Part shown: piece after piece, positions 18,366 through 28,050 of the stretch | How the letters are laid out: each line of letters begins with the position of its first letter | Position numbering within the stretch: position 1 is the stretch's first letter | Source of the DNA: Pseudomonas shahriarae | GTDB taxonomy: Bacteria > Pseudomonadota > Gammaproteobacteria > Pseudomonadales > Pseudomonadaceae | NCBI RefSeq assembly: GCF_014268455.2 | Contig: NZ_CP077085.1 | Coordinates: forward strand, 5,869,001 to 5,933,000 | DNA length: 64,000 nucleotides | Direction: 5' to 3' | The notes under the pieces: generated by a model | The model's database searches: none | What the model was told of the DNA's origin: nothing | What the model saw: only the letters and a program-made list of their open reading frames with translations | Program-made: the position numbers and the translations under genes

Positions 18366-19565
18366 ATGTCTGACTCCACCTGCTCGCCCGTCCTCGATGG
18401 CCCAGCCAAACGCCAGTATCTTTCCCGCTTCATCCTCATCACCTGCATTGCCCTGATCAGCTTCTTCCCGATCAATATCCTGCTGCCTTCATTTCCGGCC
18501 CTCGCCGCCAGGTTCGACACGCCCAGCGCCAATGTCGCGCTGTCCATCAGCCTGTTTACCCTGGTTTTTTCGGTCTCCCAACTGATCGCCGGCCCACTCT
18601 CGGATAAATGGGGGCGCAAGGAAGTCCTGCTTGGCTGCATCACACTGTCGATCCTCGGGGCGATAGGCTGCACGCTGGCATCGGACTACCTGACCTTCCT
18701 GCTGTTTCGCAGCGTGCAGGCCATGGGCTGTGGCTTCTTCGTGCTGGGCCACGCCCTGGTGGAAGACCTGTTCGAGGAGCAGGACCGGGCTCGCGTGCGC
18801 CTGTATTACATGACCCTGAGCGGCTCGTTCGTCGCCCTTTCGCCGCTGATCGGCTCCTGGCTGCAAACCACCTTTGACTGGCAAGGCAGCTTCTACGGGT
18901 TCGCAGTGATGGCATTGGCCATGTTGATCCATGCGCTGTGCATCCTGCCGTCCAAGTCCGCCAGCCCCCATCGCGCACCGGTGTCGATCATCGCCACCTT
19001 GAAAGCCGTGGCCGGCAACCGGGACTTCCTGCGCTACTGGTGGATCGCCGCACTGGTGTTCGCCTGCTACTTCGCCTTGATCAGTGTCACCCCCCTGATG
19101 TTCATGGATGGGCTGAAACTCTCCGAATACCAGTACGCCCTGGTGCTGATGGTCTACGGCGTGGCCTATCTGCTGGGCGGCGTGGCGGCCTCGTTTCTGC
19201 AAAAACGCATCTCGCTGTCCCGGCAAATCAATATCGGCCTGGGGTTACTGCTGGTGGCCGGTGTGCTACTGATGCTGATCGTCAGCCTTGACGCCATCAC
19301 CACCATAACCCTGCTGATCCCGATGCTGATCAGCGCCCTGGCCGTGACCCTGGTGCGCCCGGCGGCGATTTCGGCGGCGATGCTGTTGTTCTCAAGCAGC
19401 GCGGGCACGGCCGCCTCGGCGGGCAACAGCATCATGTTCCTCACGGCCGCGATCAGCAGCGCCGCCCTTGCGCAAACCGGAACGCATTTGCTGATGACCA
19501 TTGCCGCAAGCTTCATCGCCTTCAGCCTCTGGGGCTGGCTGACAAATACGAGGGTCGGGCGATAA
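18366..19565 (+). CDS. Bcr/CflA-type multidrug efflux MFS transporter
   Basis: This is a 12-helix proton-driven exporter of the DHA1 Bcr/CflA class, with 399 residues. The MFS motif A between helices 2 and 3 is present (LIAGPLSDKWGRKEVLLG), and motif C-like glycine-rich helices follow. The N-terminal extension of about 18 residues is polar, followed by the first helix (FILITCIALISFFPINILL). Substrates of this class include chloramphenicol, bicyclomycin and sulfonamides, but the substrate here cannot be read from sequence. It is flanked by terminator-separated genes and appears monocistronic. Confidence 0.85.
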   Translation: MSDSTCSPVLDGPAKRQYLSRFILITCIALISFFPINILLPSFPALAARFDTPSANVALSISLFTLVFSVSQLIAGPLSDKWGRKEVLLGCITLSILGAIGCTLASDYLTFLLFRSVQAMGCGFFVLGHALVEDLFEEQDRARVRLYYMTLSGSFVALSPLIGSWLQTTFDWQGSFYGFAVMALAMLIHALCILPSKSASPHRAPVSIIATLKAVAGNRDFLRYWWIAALVFACYFALISVTPLMFMDGLKLSEYQYALVLMVYGVAYLLGGVAASFLQKRISLSRQINIGLGLLLVAGVLLMLIVSLDAITTITLLIPMLISALAVTLVRPAAISAAMLLFSSSAGTAASAGNSIMFLTAAISSAALAQTGTHLLMTIAASFIAFSLWGWLTNTRVGR

Positions 19566-19794
19566 AGCCCCGGGACATGCTTCTCGCCATTCCCTCCCGA
19601 CGCCAGCGGTGTAGAATCGACCCTATTCATCGCCAGTCATCCCCCGGCGGGTTTATGAGCTCGAGGCCCAAGCAAGCGGCGATCCCGCGACGCGAGTGGC
19701 AACTTCCGGACACACGGCCATTTTTCGGGTGTTCCAGTCGTCAATTAGAAGCTCACTCCCCTTTAGTACTTGATTAGCCGCCCGGAGTGCTCCA

Positions 19795-21636
19795 ATGCCA
19801 GATTACCGCTCGAAAACATCCACCCATGGCCGCAACATGGCCGGCGCCCGCGCACTGTGGCGTGCCACGGGGATGAAAGATGACGACTTCAAGAAGCCGA
19901 TCATCGCGATTGCCAACTCGTTCACCCAATTCGTACCGGGCCACGTCCACCTCAAGGACCTGGGCCAACTGGTCGCCCGCGAGATCGAACGTGCTGGCGG
20001 CGTAGCAAAAGAATTCAACACCATCGCCGTGGATGACGGCATCGCCATGGGCCATGACGGCATGCTGTATTCCCTGCCGAGCCGCGAGATCATCGCCGAC
20101 TCCGTGGAATACATGGTCAACGCCCACTGCGCCGACGCCATCGTCTGCATCTCCAACTGCGACAAGATCACCCCTGGCATGCTGATGGCCGCCCTGCGCC
20201 TGAACATCCCGGTGATTTTCGTCTCTGGCGGCCCGATGGAAGCCGGCAAGACCAAGCTCGCCTCCCACGGCCTGGACCTGGTTGACGCCATGGTCATCGC
20301 CGCCGATTCCAGCGCTTCTGACGAGAAGGTCGCGGAATACGAGCGCAGCGCCTGCCCGACCTGCGGTTCGTGCTCCGGCATGTTCACCGCCAACTCGATG
20401 AACTGCCTGGTGGAAGCCCTGGGCCTGGCCTTGCCGGGCAACGGTTCGACCCTGGCCACCCACAGCGACCGCGAGCAGTTGTTCTTGCAGGCCGGCCGTA
20501 CCATCGTCGAGCTGTGCAAGCGTTACTACACCGAGAACGATGAGTCGGTATTGCCGCGCAATATCGCCAACTTCAAGGCGTTCGAAAACGCCATGACCCT
20601 GGATATCGCCATGGGCGGTTCCACCAACACCATCCTGCACTTGCTGGCCGCAGCGCAAGAAGCCGAGATCGACTTCGACCTGCGCGACATCGACCGCCTG
20701 TCCCGCCACGTGCCGCAGTTGTGCAAGGTCGCGCCGAACATCCAGAAGTACCACATGGAAGACGTGCACCGCGCCGGCGGGATCTTCTCGATCTTAGGCT
20801 CCCTGGCCCGTGGCGGCCTGTTGCACACCGACCTGCCGACCGTGCACAGCAAATCCCTGGCCGAGGGCATCGCCAAGTGGGACATCACCCTGACTGACGA
20901 CGAAGCCGTGCACACCTTCTTCAAGGCAGGCCCGGCTGGCATCCCGACGCAAACTGCTTTCAGCCAGTCGACCCGTTGGGACACCCTGGACGACGACCGT
21001 GAAAATGGCTGCATCCGCAGTGTCGAACACGCCTACTCCAAAGAAGGCGGCCTGGCTGTGCTGTACGGCAACATCGCCCTCGACGGCTGCGTGGTGAAGA
21101 CCGCTGGCGTGGATGAGTCGATCCATGTGTTCGAAGGTCGCGCCAAGATCTACGAAAGTCAGGACAGCTCGGTACGCGGCATCCTCGCCGACGAAGTGAA
21201 AGAAGGCGACATCGTAATCATCCGCTACGAAGGCCCGAAAGGCGGCCCGGGTATGCAGGAAATGCTCTACCCGACCTCGTACCTGAAGTCCAAGGGCCTG
21301 GGCAAAGCCTGTGCGCTGCTGACCGACGGGCGCTTCTCCGGCGGTACTTCGGGCCTGTCCATCGGCCACGCTTCGCCAGAAGCCGCTGCCGGTGGCGCGA
21401 TTGGCCTGGTGCAGGATGGCGACAAGGTGCTGATCGACATTCCGAACCGCTCGATCAACCTGTTGATCAGCGATGAAGAACTGGCGGCACGCCGGGTCGA
21501 GCAGGACAAGAAAGGCTGGAAGCCGGTGGAGAAGCGTCCGCGCAAAGTCACCACCGCCCTGAAGGCTTACGCCCTGCTGGCCACCAGTGCCGACAAGGGT
21601 GCAGTGCGTAACAAGGCCATGCTCGACGGCCTGTAA
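19795..21636 (+). CDS. ilvD: Dihydroxy-acid dehydratase IlvD
   Basis: IlvD converts 2,3-dihydroxy-isovalerate and 2,3-dihydroxy-3-methylvalerate to the 2-oxo acids of valine and isoleucine synthesis. The 613-residue protein has the Fe-S cluster Cys residues in [13 protein letters not shown] and [18 protein letters not shown], plus the family signature [20 protein letters not shown] near the C-terminus. Its length is close to E. coli IlvD. It is followed at once by a strong terminator. The 229 bases upstream show no clear leader-peptide attenuator. Confidence 0.97.
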   Translation: MPDYRSKTSTHGRNMAGARALWRATGMKDDDFKKPIIAIANSFTQFVPGHVHLKDLGQLVAREIERAGGVAKEFNTIAVDDGIAMGHDGMLYSLPSREIIADSVEYMVNAHCADAIVCISNCDKITPGMLMAALRLNIPVIFVSGGPMEAGKTKLASHGLDLVDAMVIAADSSASDEKVAEYERSACPTCGSCSGMFTANSMNCLVEALGLALPGNGSTLATHSDREQLFLQAGRTIVELCKRYYTENDESVLPRNIANFKAFENAMTLDIAMGGSTNTILHLLAAAQEAEIDFDLRDIDRLSRHVPQLCKVAPNIQKYHMEDVHRAGGIFSILGSLARGGLLHTDLPTVHSKSLAEGIAKWDITLTDDEAVHTFFKAGPAGIPTQTAFSQSTRWDTLDDDRENGCIRSVEHAYSKEGGLAVLYGNIALDGCVVKTAGVDESIHVFEGRAKIYESQDSSVRGILADEVKEGDIVIIRYEGPKGGPGMQEMLYPTSYLKSKGLGKACALLTDGRFSGGTSGLSIGHASPEAAAGGAIGLVQDGDKVLIDIPNRSINLLISDEELAARRVEQDKKGWKPVEKRPRKVTTALKAYALLATSADKGAVRNKAMLDGL

Positions 21637-21647
21637 GCCCCGCCCAT

Positions 21648-21680
21648 AAAAATGCCCCGCCAAGTGCGGGGCATTTTTTT
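21648..21680 (+). terminator. Rho-independent terminator after ilvD
   Basis: AATGCCCCGC and GCGGGGCATT form a 10-bp GC-rich stem with a five-base loop, flanked by A and T tracts (seven T). The hairpin can also terminate transcription coming from hipA on the other strand. Confidence 0.92.
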
Positions 21681-21701
21681 GCGCCGAAGAAATCGCGCAA
21701 A

Positions 21702-22937
21702 TTACCCCGGGGCGATACTCCTGGCCAAACCTGCCGACCATGCAGCAACCATCTTGTCTGCCACCCCTTCAAACGCGGGATGAGTACTTCGATAGGCCAA
21801 AAGCTCCGTCATTGCGCGGCTCATGCCATCCTGCACCCTGGCGAGCAACTCATTGCAGCGCGCCTCTGTCAGATTGCACGAACGGCGACCGAACTGGACC
21901 AGCATCTTGCGTTTGGGCCAGGCCTTAGAACCGTCCAGCAAGAGGGCCATGATGTCGCTGCCCTGGTAGACCGTGGTGGTCACCAGGTCGTAGGCCGGCG
22001 CGAGCCAGATGTCAGCCTCTTCGGCACAGTTCTCATAAAGCACACCGAAGTTTTTCAGGTGCCCGTCACCATTCTGGATACCGGCAGAGAGCGCCACCAT
22101 CATGAAAAAATCTTCCAGCGCCTTGGTTACCCGGCTTGGCGTGACATAAGACTTGATCAGCCTGGCGCATCCCTGGTAAGTCCCGTCGTACTTCCTGCGC
22201 GTCGCCAACCCTGACAGAACGCACATATCCTCAAACCCGAGGTAGGCGCCATCACTGACGTCGAACCGTTGCACAACAAGGAATTTCGCGTTTTTGCTCA
22301 GTTGAAAAACCGGCACTTCAAGGCCGCAGTGCAATGCCGCCCGCATGCAAAAAAACTCGTTGGCCGCCAACTGAGGGAAGTCTTGTTCATTGAACGCCTT
22401 CACCAGGTGCGTGACACCCCGGTGGGTAAACCGCGCCATATCAGGCGCCATCTCGTCAATATCGCGCACCAGCACTTTCGGCTGAACGCCCGAAACCCCG
22501 GAGTAGGCGGCGTAGGTTCGCAATAGGTCACTGAAGAGATCGTTTGCCCCGTCATGGACCAACAGTTCAGACAGGTTGATCTGCGGCAGCGATGCCTCAC
22601 CGCCAGCGTGGACAATGCTGATTCGGCCAAGCTGGTGTGGCCCAACGATACCCAGCAATGCCAGGTCGTCGAAGCCGCGTACTGACTTGCTGAAACGCCG
22701 CACGAGCTCGTCTTTGAGATACCCCTCGGGAAGGTGCATCTCGAACAGCGGATGGATGCCGTACTCCCAGTTGTAACTCTCCAGGCGCACCGGCATCGTC
22801 AAGGAGACGGCATTCTCTTCGGCCACCGCATCGTTATACGAGAAAACCGAATCGTGCCTGTTTTCTTCGCTCCGGCCGAGTGTTCCTGCCACCACACCAC
22901 CAGTGCCGATGGACAGTCGGTCATTGTGCCTGGTCAT
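21702..22937 (-). CDS. hipA: HipA-family serine/threonine kinase toxin
   Basis: This is a type II toxin kinase. In E. coli, HipA phosphorylates glutamyl-tRNA synthetase and induces persistence. The 411-residue protein has an N-subdomain, the Gly-rich autophosphorylation loop YSGVSGVQPKVLV near residue 147 (the Ser is the usual autophosphorylated residue), a lysine in HLVKAF, the catalytic loop NGDGHLKNFGVL and the metal-binding APAYDLV. All kinase residues appear intact. It is about 30 residues shorter than E. coli HipA. The ATG overlaps the end of the antitoxin gene by 17 bases. The target protein is unknown. Confidence 0.9.
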   Translation of the reverse strand: MTRHNDRLSIGTGGVVAGTLGRSEENRHDSVFSYNDAVAEENAVSLTMPVRLESYNWEYGIHPLFEMHLPEGYLKDELVRRFSKSVRGFDDLALLGIVGPHQLGRISIVHAGGEASLPQINLSELLVHDGANDLFSDLLRTYAAYSGVSGVQPKVLVRDIDEMAPDMARFTHRGVTHLVKAFNEQDFPQLAANEFFCMRAALHCGLEVPVFQLSKNAKFLVVQRFDVSDGAYLGFEDMCVLSGLATRRKYDGTYQGCARLIKSYVTPSRVTKALEDFFMMVALSAGIQNGDGHLKNFGVLYENCAEEADIWLAPAYDLVTTTVYQGSDIMALLLDGSKAWPKRKMLVQFGRRSCNLTEARCNELLARVQDGMSRAMTELLAYRSTHPAFEGVADKMVAAWSAGLARSIAPG

Positions 22938-23187
22938 GGATGCGTCCTGATTTCAGCTCATCGAGCGTCATGCGCCGACGCCTGGGAGTCGCGGTCAATT
23001 CGTATCCCAAGCCCTCAAGGATCGCGGCAACCTTGCGAATCCCCACTTCCGGGATGCTGTTGTTCTCGATCCCAGAGATGGTTGCACGACTCATCCCGTG
23101 CCGTTGCGCAAGCTGGGTCTGTGAGAGGCCAGCGGCTTTACGCAATTGTTTGATTAAAAGACCTAATTCATCCACGCTAAATTGCAT
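22921..23187 (-). CDS. hipB: HipB-type antitoxin, XRE-family helix-turn-helix
   Basis: This is a small DNA-binding antitoxin of 88 residues. The XRE/Cro helix-turn-helix reads LGLLIKQLRKAAGLSQTQLAQ then HGMSRATISGIENN. A basic stretch TPRRRRMT precedes the tail, which would bind HipA. The ATG at 23187 (MQFSVDELG) is preferred: the ATG 48 bases upstream would encode a non-conserved extension and place the start inside the operator region. It is expressed with hipA through overlapping coding regions. The upstream region is AT-rich compared with its surroundings. Confidence 0.86.
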   Translation of the reverse strand: MQFSVDELGLLIKQLRKAAGLSQTQLAQRHGMSRATISGIENNSIPEVGIRKVAAILEGLGYELTATPRRRRMTLDELKSGRIHDQAQ

Positions 23188-23240
23188 CCTATACAATGCA
23201 AAACATGAAAAATCACTCAAATGCACCGCATACAATGCAT
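23187..23240. promoter_or_regulatory. hipBA promoter/operator region with repeated boxes
   Basis: The sequence ATACAATGCA occurs twice, at 23191-23200 and 23230-23239, exactly 39 bases apart. The distal copy forms a short dyad, GCAT-ACA-ATGC (23228-23238). The proximal copy touches the hipB start codon. Paired sites of this kind fit autoregulation by a HipB dimer. The sequence differs from the E. coli HipB box. Confidence 0.55.
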
Positions 23241-23300
23241 TAAAGCGTGATGGTCCTTTCTACACCCAACGGTAAAGCCTGGCAACTCTGTGGCGGGGCC

Positions 23301-24359
23301 TTATTGAATCGCCTCCGGCTTGACGATCACCCAGTTCTTATCCGCCGTCACCGGTAACCCTTCCTTGGCCTGGGCCGCCGCATGCTTGGCCATCATGCCG
23401 TTAATCTGGGTCATGTACTTGTCCTTGCGGTTGATCCACAAGTGGATGCCACCCTTGGCCACGTCCACATCGTGAAACAGCATGTAGCCGTCGCTAGTGG
23501 GGGTGTCGCCGCCGACCAGCACCGGTTTTTTCCACTCGTCGATGTAGGTGAGGATCGCCGCATGCTTGCCGGCCATCCAGGTTGCCGGGGTCCACAGGTA
23601 GGGGGTCAGTTCCAGGCCGAGGTTGGCCTTTTCGTCGTATTTGCCGGCGCTGATCTGCTTGCGGGCGGTGGTCAGCTCGCCAGTCTTGCGGTCCTTGAGC
23701 AACAGGCTGACGCCAATGACGTTCTGCGGCTTGACGTTGTAGCCGTACTTCGGATCCGAGGCGACCATGCGCACCAGCTCTTCAGAGGCAGCGGTCATCA
23801 CGTACACGTCGATGCCGTTTTCCATCAGCTTGTTGTACAGCTCGGTCTGGCCGGTGAAGATTTTCGGCGGCTGCACCTCCATGTTCTTCACCACGTCGCC
23901 TTCGAAGTAGGTGACCGGCACCGGTTTACCGGAGGCCATCAGCTCATCGACGTAGCCCTTGAGTTCCTTGAGGGTAAAGCCTGAAAACACCTGGGCGACC
24001 CACGGGTAGCAGACCATGTCGTCCACTTCGCACAGGCGATAGTAGTAACTGAACAGACTTTCCTTATGGTCAGCAGTGTCTTTGAACGGCATAAGTTTGA
24101 GCGACGGATCGAGACTGTCGCGGGTGATCAGGCCCTTGTTTTCCATGTACGGCAACAGTGACTCTTCGAGGTCGAAGCGGTAGCTGGTGTTGTCCATGTC
24201 GAACACCGCGTAATTGCCCTTGTTGGCGTTGGCGGCAATCATTTCGTTGAGTTGCTTGGCGGCGGGTGCCGGCCAGTGTTTCAACTCGGTGGCGGCCATG
24301 ACCTGGCTGACAAGCCCCAGGCATAGCGCGGCGGCAAACAGTCTCGGCGCGAGCTTCAT
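23301..24359 (-). CDS. pchP: Phosphorylcholine phosphatase PchP
   Basis: This is a periplasmic HAD-superfamily phosphatase that releases choline from phosphorylcholine, the product of phospholipase C. A signal peptide covers residues 1 to about 22 (ends LVSQVMA), and the mature protein begins ATELKHWPAPAA. The HAD nucleophile motif is FDMDNTSYRFD near residue 52 (DxDNT), motif II is in YVMTAASEE, and the acidic motif is VGGDTPTSDG. The 352 residues match P. aeruginosa PchP (PA5292) along the full length. It is divergent from the cystine symporter gene. In P. aeruginosa pchP is elsewhere in the genome. Confidence 0.92.
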   Translation of the reverse strand: MKLAPRLFAAALCLGLVSQVMAATELKHWPAPAAKQLNEMIAANANKGNYAVFDMDNTSYRFDLEESLLPYMENKGLITRDSLDPSLKLMPFKDTADHKESLFSYYYRLCEVDDMVCYPWVAQVFSGFTLKELKGYVDELMASGKPVPVTYFEGDVVKNMEVQPPKIFTGQTELYNKLMENGIDVYVMTAASEELVRMVASDPKYGYNVKPQNVIGVSLLLKDRKTGELTTARKQISAGKYDEKANLGLELTPYLWTPATWMAGKHAAILTYIDEWKKPVLVGGDTPTSDGYMLFHDVDVAKGGIHLWINRKDKYMTQINGMMAKHAAAQAKEGLPVTADKNWVIVKPEAIQ

Positions 24360-24601
24360 GTGCGTTTTCTCCCTGAGTGAAAGGCATAAACGCTAACAAA
24401 TCCTTATGACCGTTCCCGGCACCAGCACGACCGTCTGCGTCCTGATACCGCCACCGGCATACGTCTGGGCGCCAAAGCCTTATTCCAAAAACGACAGTAG
24501 TCATTCCATAAAGGTATTAAATCAATATATTTCAAGCTGTTAGGCTTTCCGGTTCGCAGTCGCACGCTCAGGCGACTGGCAGCCATTTAATTGGAGCTTC
24601 A

Positions 24602-25993
24602 ATGAATCTGCCGCTGATTCTCAATTTGCTGGTGTTCCTGGCGTTACTGCTAGGCCTGGCCCAAACCCGTCACAGCCACTGGAGCCTGGCCAAGAAGGTC
24701 CTGCTGGCACTGGTGCTCGGGGTGGTTTTTGGTGTGATCCTGCACACCATTTATGGTGCTGGTCACCCGGTACTCAAGGCCTCGATCAGTTGGTTCGACC
24801 TGGTGGGCAATGGTTATGTGCAACTGTTGCAGATGATCGTGATCCCGCTGGTGTTCGCCTCGATCCTCAGCGCCGTGGCCCGCCTGCATAACGCCGCGTC
24901 CCTGGGCAAGATCAGCTTCCTGACCATTGGCACGCTGCTGTTCACCACCGCCATTGCGGCGCTGATCGGTATCGGCCTGACCAACCTGTTCGGCCTCACC
25001 GCCGAAGGCCTGGTGGCCGGCACCCAGGAGTTGGCGCGCCTGCAGGTGATCCAGAGTGACTACGCAGGCAAGGTCGCCGACCTGAATATCCCGCAGTTGC
25101 TGCTGTCGTTTATCCCGCAAAACCCGTTCGCCGACCTGGCCCGGGCCAAGCCGACGTCGATTATCAGTGTGGTGATCTTCGCCGCGTTCCTGGGGGTTGC
25201 CGCGCTGCAACTGCTCAAGGACGACGTGGAAAAAGGTCAGAAAGTGGTCAACGCCATCGACACCCTGCAAGCCTGGGTGATGCGCCTGGTGCGCCTGGTG
25301 ATGAAGCTGACCCCTTACGGCGTACTGGCGCTGATGACCAAAGTGGTCGCCAGTTCCAACCTGCAAGACATCATCAAGCTCGGCAGTTTCGTGCTGGTGT
25401 CCTACCTGGCGCTGGGGCTGATGTTCGTGGTCCACGGCCTGCTGCTGTCCCTGGCCGGGATCAACCCGCTGCGCTTCTTCCGCAAGGTATGGCCGGTGCT
25501 GACCTTTGCCTTCACCAGCCGCTCCAGCGCGGCGAGCATCCCGCTGAGCATCGAAGCGCAGACCCGCCGCCTGGGCATCCCGCAGTCCATCGCCAGCTTC
25601 GCCGCCTCGTTCGGTGCGACGATTGGCCAGAACGGCTGTGCCGGCCTGTACCCGGCGATGCTGGCCGTGATGGTGGCGCCGACTGTGGGCATCAACCCCC
25701 TGGACCCGCTGTGGATCGCCACCCTGGTGGCGATTGTGACCCTGAGCTCGGCCGGTGTAGCGGGCGTGGGCGGCGGTGCGACGTTTGCCGCGCTGATCGT
25801 GCTGCCGGCCATGGGCTTGCCGGTGGCGTTGGTGGCGCTGCTGATTTCCGTGGAGCCGCTGATCGACATGGGCCGTACGGCGTTGAACGTGAATGGTTCG
25901 ATGACGGCGGGGGCGATTACCAGCCAGATCATGCAGCAGACGGATAAAGAGCTGCTCAATGCCGATGAGCATGCTGAGTTGGCGCAGGCCTGA
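24602..25993 (+). CDS. tcyP: L-cystine symporter, TcyP/YdjN type
   Basis: This 463-residue dicarboxylate/amino acid:cation symporter (DAACS) protein is close to E. coli YdjN (TcyP) across its whole length. Eight membrane helices and two re-entrant hairpins are expected. The family signature [22 protein letters not shown] and the second hairpin segment [21 protein letters not shown] are present. E. coli TcyP imports cystine and is under CysB control. The 242 bases upstream contain a strongly AT-rich stretch (24500-24540), as at CysB-activated promoters, but no site can be assigned with confidence. It is monocistronic and convergent with folA. Confidence 0.9.
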   Translation: MNLPLILNLLVFLALLLGLAQTRHSHWSLAKKVLLALVLGVVFGVILHTIYGAGHPVLKASISWFDLVGNGYVQLLQMIVIPLVFASILSAVARLHNAASLGKISFLTIGTLLFTTAIAALIGIGLTNLFGLTAEGLVAGTQELARLQVIQSDYAGKVADLNIPQLLLSFIPQNPFADLARAKPTSIISVVIFAAFLGVAALQLLKDDVEKGQKVVNAIDTLQAWVMRLVRLVMKLTPYGVLALMTKVVASSNLQDIIKLGSFVLVSYLALGLMFVVHGLLLSLAGINPLRFFRKVWPVLTFAFTSRSSAASIPLSIEAQTRRLGIPQSIASFAASFGATIGQNGCAGLYPAMLAVMVAPTVGINPLDPLWIATLVAIVTLSSAGVAGVGGGATFAALIVLPAMGLPVALVALLISVEPLIDMGRTALNVNGSMTAGAITSQIMQQTDKELLNADEHAELAQA

Positions 25994-26002
25994 TAGACCG
26001 CT

Positions 26003-26084
26003 ATCGCGGGCAAGCCCACTCCCACAGTTGAACCGGTTTCTTCAGTAAAAATCGGTCAACTGTGGGAGTGGGCTTGCCCGCGAT
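26003..26084. repeat. REPIN between tcyP and folA
   Basis: The arms are TGTGGGAGTGGGCTTGCCCG (26061 onward) and its inverted form from 26003. The pairing extends inward beyond the REP core (CAGTTGA with TCAACTG), making a long stem between two convergent genes, where it may act as a bidirectional transcription barrier. Confidence 0.92.
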
Positions 26085-26088
26085 GCTT

Positions 26089-26601
26089 TTAGGCTTTTTC
26101 CCAAACTTCGAAGTTATAGGCCGGCTTGTCACCTTCAGCCGGATTCTGCACATTCGACACCAGCTTCCATTGGCGGGTATCAAACTGCGGAAACCACGCA
26201 TCCCCTTGCGGGCTCAACTCCACCCGCGTCAAATACAGGCGATCCGCCTGCTCCAGCCCCTGCGTATACAGCTGCGCGCCGCCGATCAGCATCAGCTCAT
26301 CCACGCCCTGCTCCAACGCCCAGGCCTCGGCCCGCGCCACGGCTGCATCGAGGGACGGAAAAACTTCCGCACCTTCGAGCACCAAATCGGTCTGACGGCT
26401 GACCACAATGTTCAAGCGACCCGGCAACGGTCGACCCAGGGAATCCCAGGTCTTGCGCCCCATGATGATCGGCTTGCCCAGGGTGGTGGCCTTGAAATAT
26501 TTGAAATCCCCCGGCAAATGCCAGGGCATGCTGTTGTCGACGCCGATCACGCGGTTTTCACCGAGGGCTGCGATCAGGCTTAAAGGGAGAGTTTTTTTCA
26601 T
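26089..26601 (-). CDS. folA: Dihydrofolate reductase FolA
   Basis: FolA reduces dihydrofolate to tetrahydrofolate with NADPH, regenerating the folate oxidised by ThyA (gene at 39145). It has 170 residues. The protein begins with SLIAALGENRVIGVDNSMPWHLPGD, which carries the substrate-binding Asp/Trp region, followed by IIMGRKTWDSLGRPLPGR and IGGAQLYTQGLEQADRLYLT, all standard DHFR segments. The stop lies only five bases from the REPIN. It is divergent from the DUF2868 gene. Confidence 0.96.
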   Translation of the reverse strand: MKKTLPLSLIAALGENRVIGVDNSMPWHLPGDFKYFKATTLGKPIIMGRKTWDSLGRPLPGRLNIVVSRQTDLVLEGAEVFPSLDAAVARAEAWALEQGVDELMLIGGAQLYTQGLEQADRLYLTRVELSPQGDAWFPQFDTRQWKLVSNVQNPAEGDKPAYNFEVWEKA

Positions 26602-26670
26602 GGCGACGAGAATACCAGAGGCGCGGGCCAGCGGTTATGCTCCAGGCTCACTGACACAACAGGATGGCGC

Positions 26671-28050
26671 GTGACTGCACTTACACCTCTGCAAACACTC
26701 TGGCTGACGGAAACCGTGCGCCTGCGTGAAGAACACGCTGGCCCCCTGGAAGACCAGGAAGCCAATCGCCTGGCCCGCAGCCACGGCGGCGATCTGCCGA
26801 CGCGCATTCAAAACCGCGCACTGTGGCTGGCCGAACGTGACGGCCTGCGCGCCGCCCTGCTCCACTGGCTGCAAGGCGCACGCCTGGCGCTGATGGTGCT
26901 GATGGTGCTGGCCATCGTCAGCGGCGCCGGCCTGGCCTTCGCCGCCCTGGGCAACGGCCAGGCCCCGGTCAATGTGTTCTGGGCCCTGGGCAGCCTGCTG
27001 GGCTTGAACCTGATCCTGCTGCTGAGCTGGGCCCTGGGCCTGTTGTTTGCCGGCGAACACAGCGCCAGCCTCGGCCGTCTGTGGTTGTGGCTCAGCGAAA
27101 AACTTGCCCGCGATGCCAAGGCCGCACAACTGGCGCCGGCGCTGTTGTTGCTGCTGCAACGCCAGAAGCTCAACCGCTGGGCGGTCGGCGTGCTGGTCAA
27201 TGGCCTGTGGCTGCTGGCGCTGTGCAGCACGCTGGTGATCCTGCTGACCTTGATGGCCACCCGGCGCTACGGGTTTGTCTGGGAAACCACCATTCTCGGG
27301 GCCGACACCTTTGTCAGCGTGACCCAGGCCCTGGGCAGCCTGCCCGCACTGCTCGGCTTCAGCGTGCCCAGCGTGGAGATGATTCGCACCAGCGGCGATT
27401 CGGCGCTGACTATCGAAAGCGCCCGCCAGGCCTGGGCTGCGTGGCTGGTGGGGGTGTTGCTGGTCTATGGCCTGCTGCCCCGGTTGATTCTCGCCCTGTT
27501 GTGCCTATGGCGCTGGAAACGCGGGCGCGCGGCCTTGGGCCTGGACCTCAACCTGCCCGGCTACAGCCACTTGCGCGATGCCTTGATGCCCAGCAGCGAA
27601 CGCCTTGGCGTCAGCGATGCCGCGCCTGAGCAGTTGCACCACGTCAGCGGCGGTGCCAGCGAACTGCACAGCGATGGCGCCCTGCTGGTGGCCATCGAAC
27701 TCGACGACCAGCACCCCTGGCCGCCCAAACTTCCGGCCATGGTCAAGGACGCCGGCATCCTCGACAGCCGTGAGTCTCGCCACAAACTACTGGAGCAACT
27801 GACCCGCTTCCCACCCGCACGCCTGGTGATCGCCTGCGACCCGCGCCGCTCGCCGGATCGCGGCAGCCTCGCGCTGATTGGCGAGCTGGCCCGCAGCGCC
27901 AGCGCCACCCGGGTCTGGCTGTTGCAAGCGCCACCGGGCCAGGCGCTGGATGCCGAGCGCCTTGGCGATTGGCACACGGCCTTGCAGCAACTGGACCTCC
28001 CCTTCGCCGACTGCGCGCCGCTCACCTGGCTGGAGACGGGCCATGACTAA
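26671..28050 (+). CDS. DUF2868 membrane protein
   Basis: This is a 459-residue protein of unknown function with several hydrophobic segments (about residues 69-93, 100-130, 171-200 and 250-275). A soluble C-terminal half contains LLVAIELDDQHPWPP and a Rossmann-like stretch (RLVIACDPRRSPDRG). The start is a GTG at 26671 preceded by AGGA. It overlaps the next gene, a GTPase, by eight bases, and as far as I recall this pairing is conserved in pseudomonads. The pair is probably a membrane complex in which the GTPase acts on or with this protein. I cannot name its activity. Confidence 0.8.
   Translation: MTALTPLQTLWLTETVRLREEHAGPLEDQEANRLARSHGGDLPTRIQNRALWLAERDGLRAALLHWLQGARLALMVLMVLAIVSGAGLAFAALGNGQAPVNVFWALGSLLGLNLILLLSWALGLLFAGEHSASLGRLWLWLSEKLARDAKAAQLAPALLLLLQRQKLNRWAVGVLVNGLWLLALCSTLVILLTLMATRRYGFVWETTILGADTFVSVTQALGSLPALLGFSVPSVEMIRTSGDSALTIESARQAWAAWLVGVLLVYGLLPRLILALLCLWRWKRGRAALGLDLNLPGYSHLRDALMPSSERLGVSDAAPEQLHHVSGGASELHSDGALLVAIELDDQHPWPPKLPAMVKDAGILDSRESRHKLLEQLTRFPPARLVIACDPRRSPDRGSLALIGELARSASATRVWLLQAPPGQALDAERLGDWHTALQQLDLPFADCAPLTWLETGHD

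Noticed and set aside
19566..19794. Leader-peptide attenuator before ilvD
   Set aside because: No short frame rich in Ile/Val/Leu codons followed by alternative hairpins could be found in the 229 bases.
21637..23300. A prophage or integrative element around hipBA
   Set aside because: No integrase, attachment-site duplication or phage gene was seen; only the two-gene module is present.
24650..25972. 440-codon minus-strand frame opposite the cystine symporter gene
   Set aside because: Composition dominated by His, Gln and Arg; the opposite strand encodes a clear full-length transporter.
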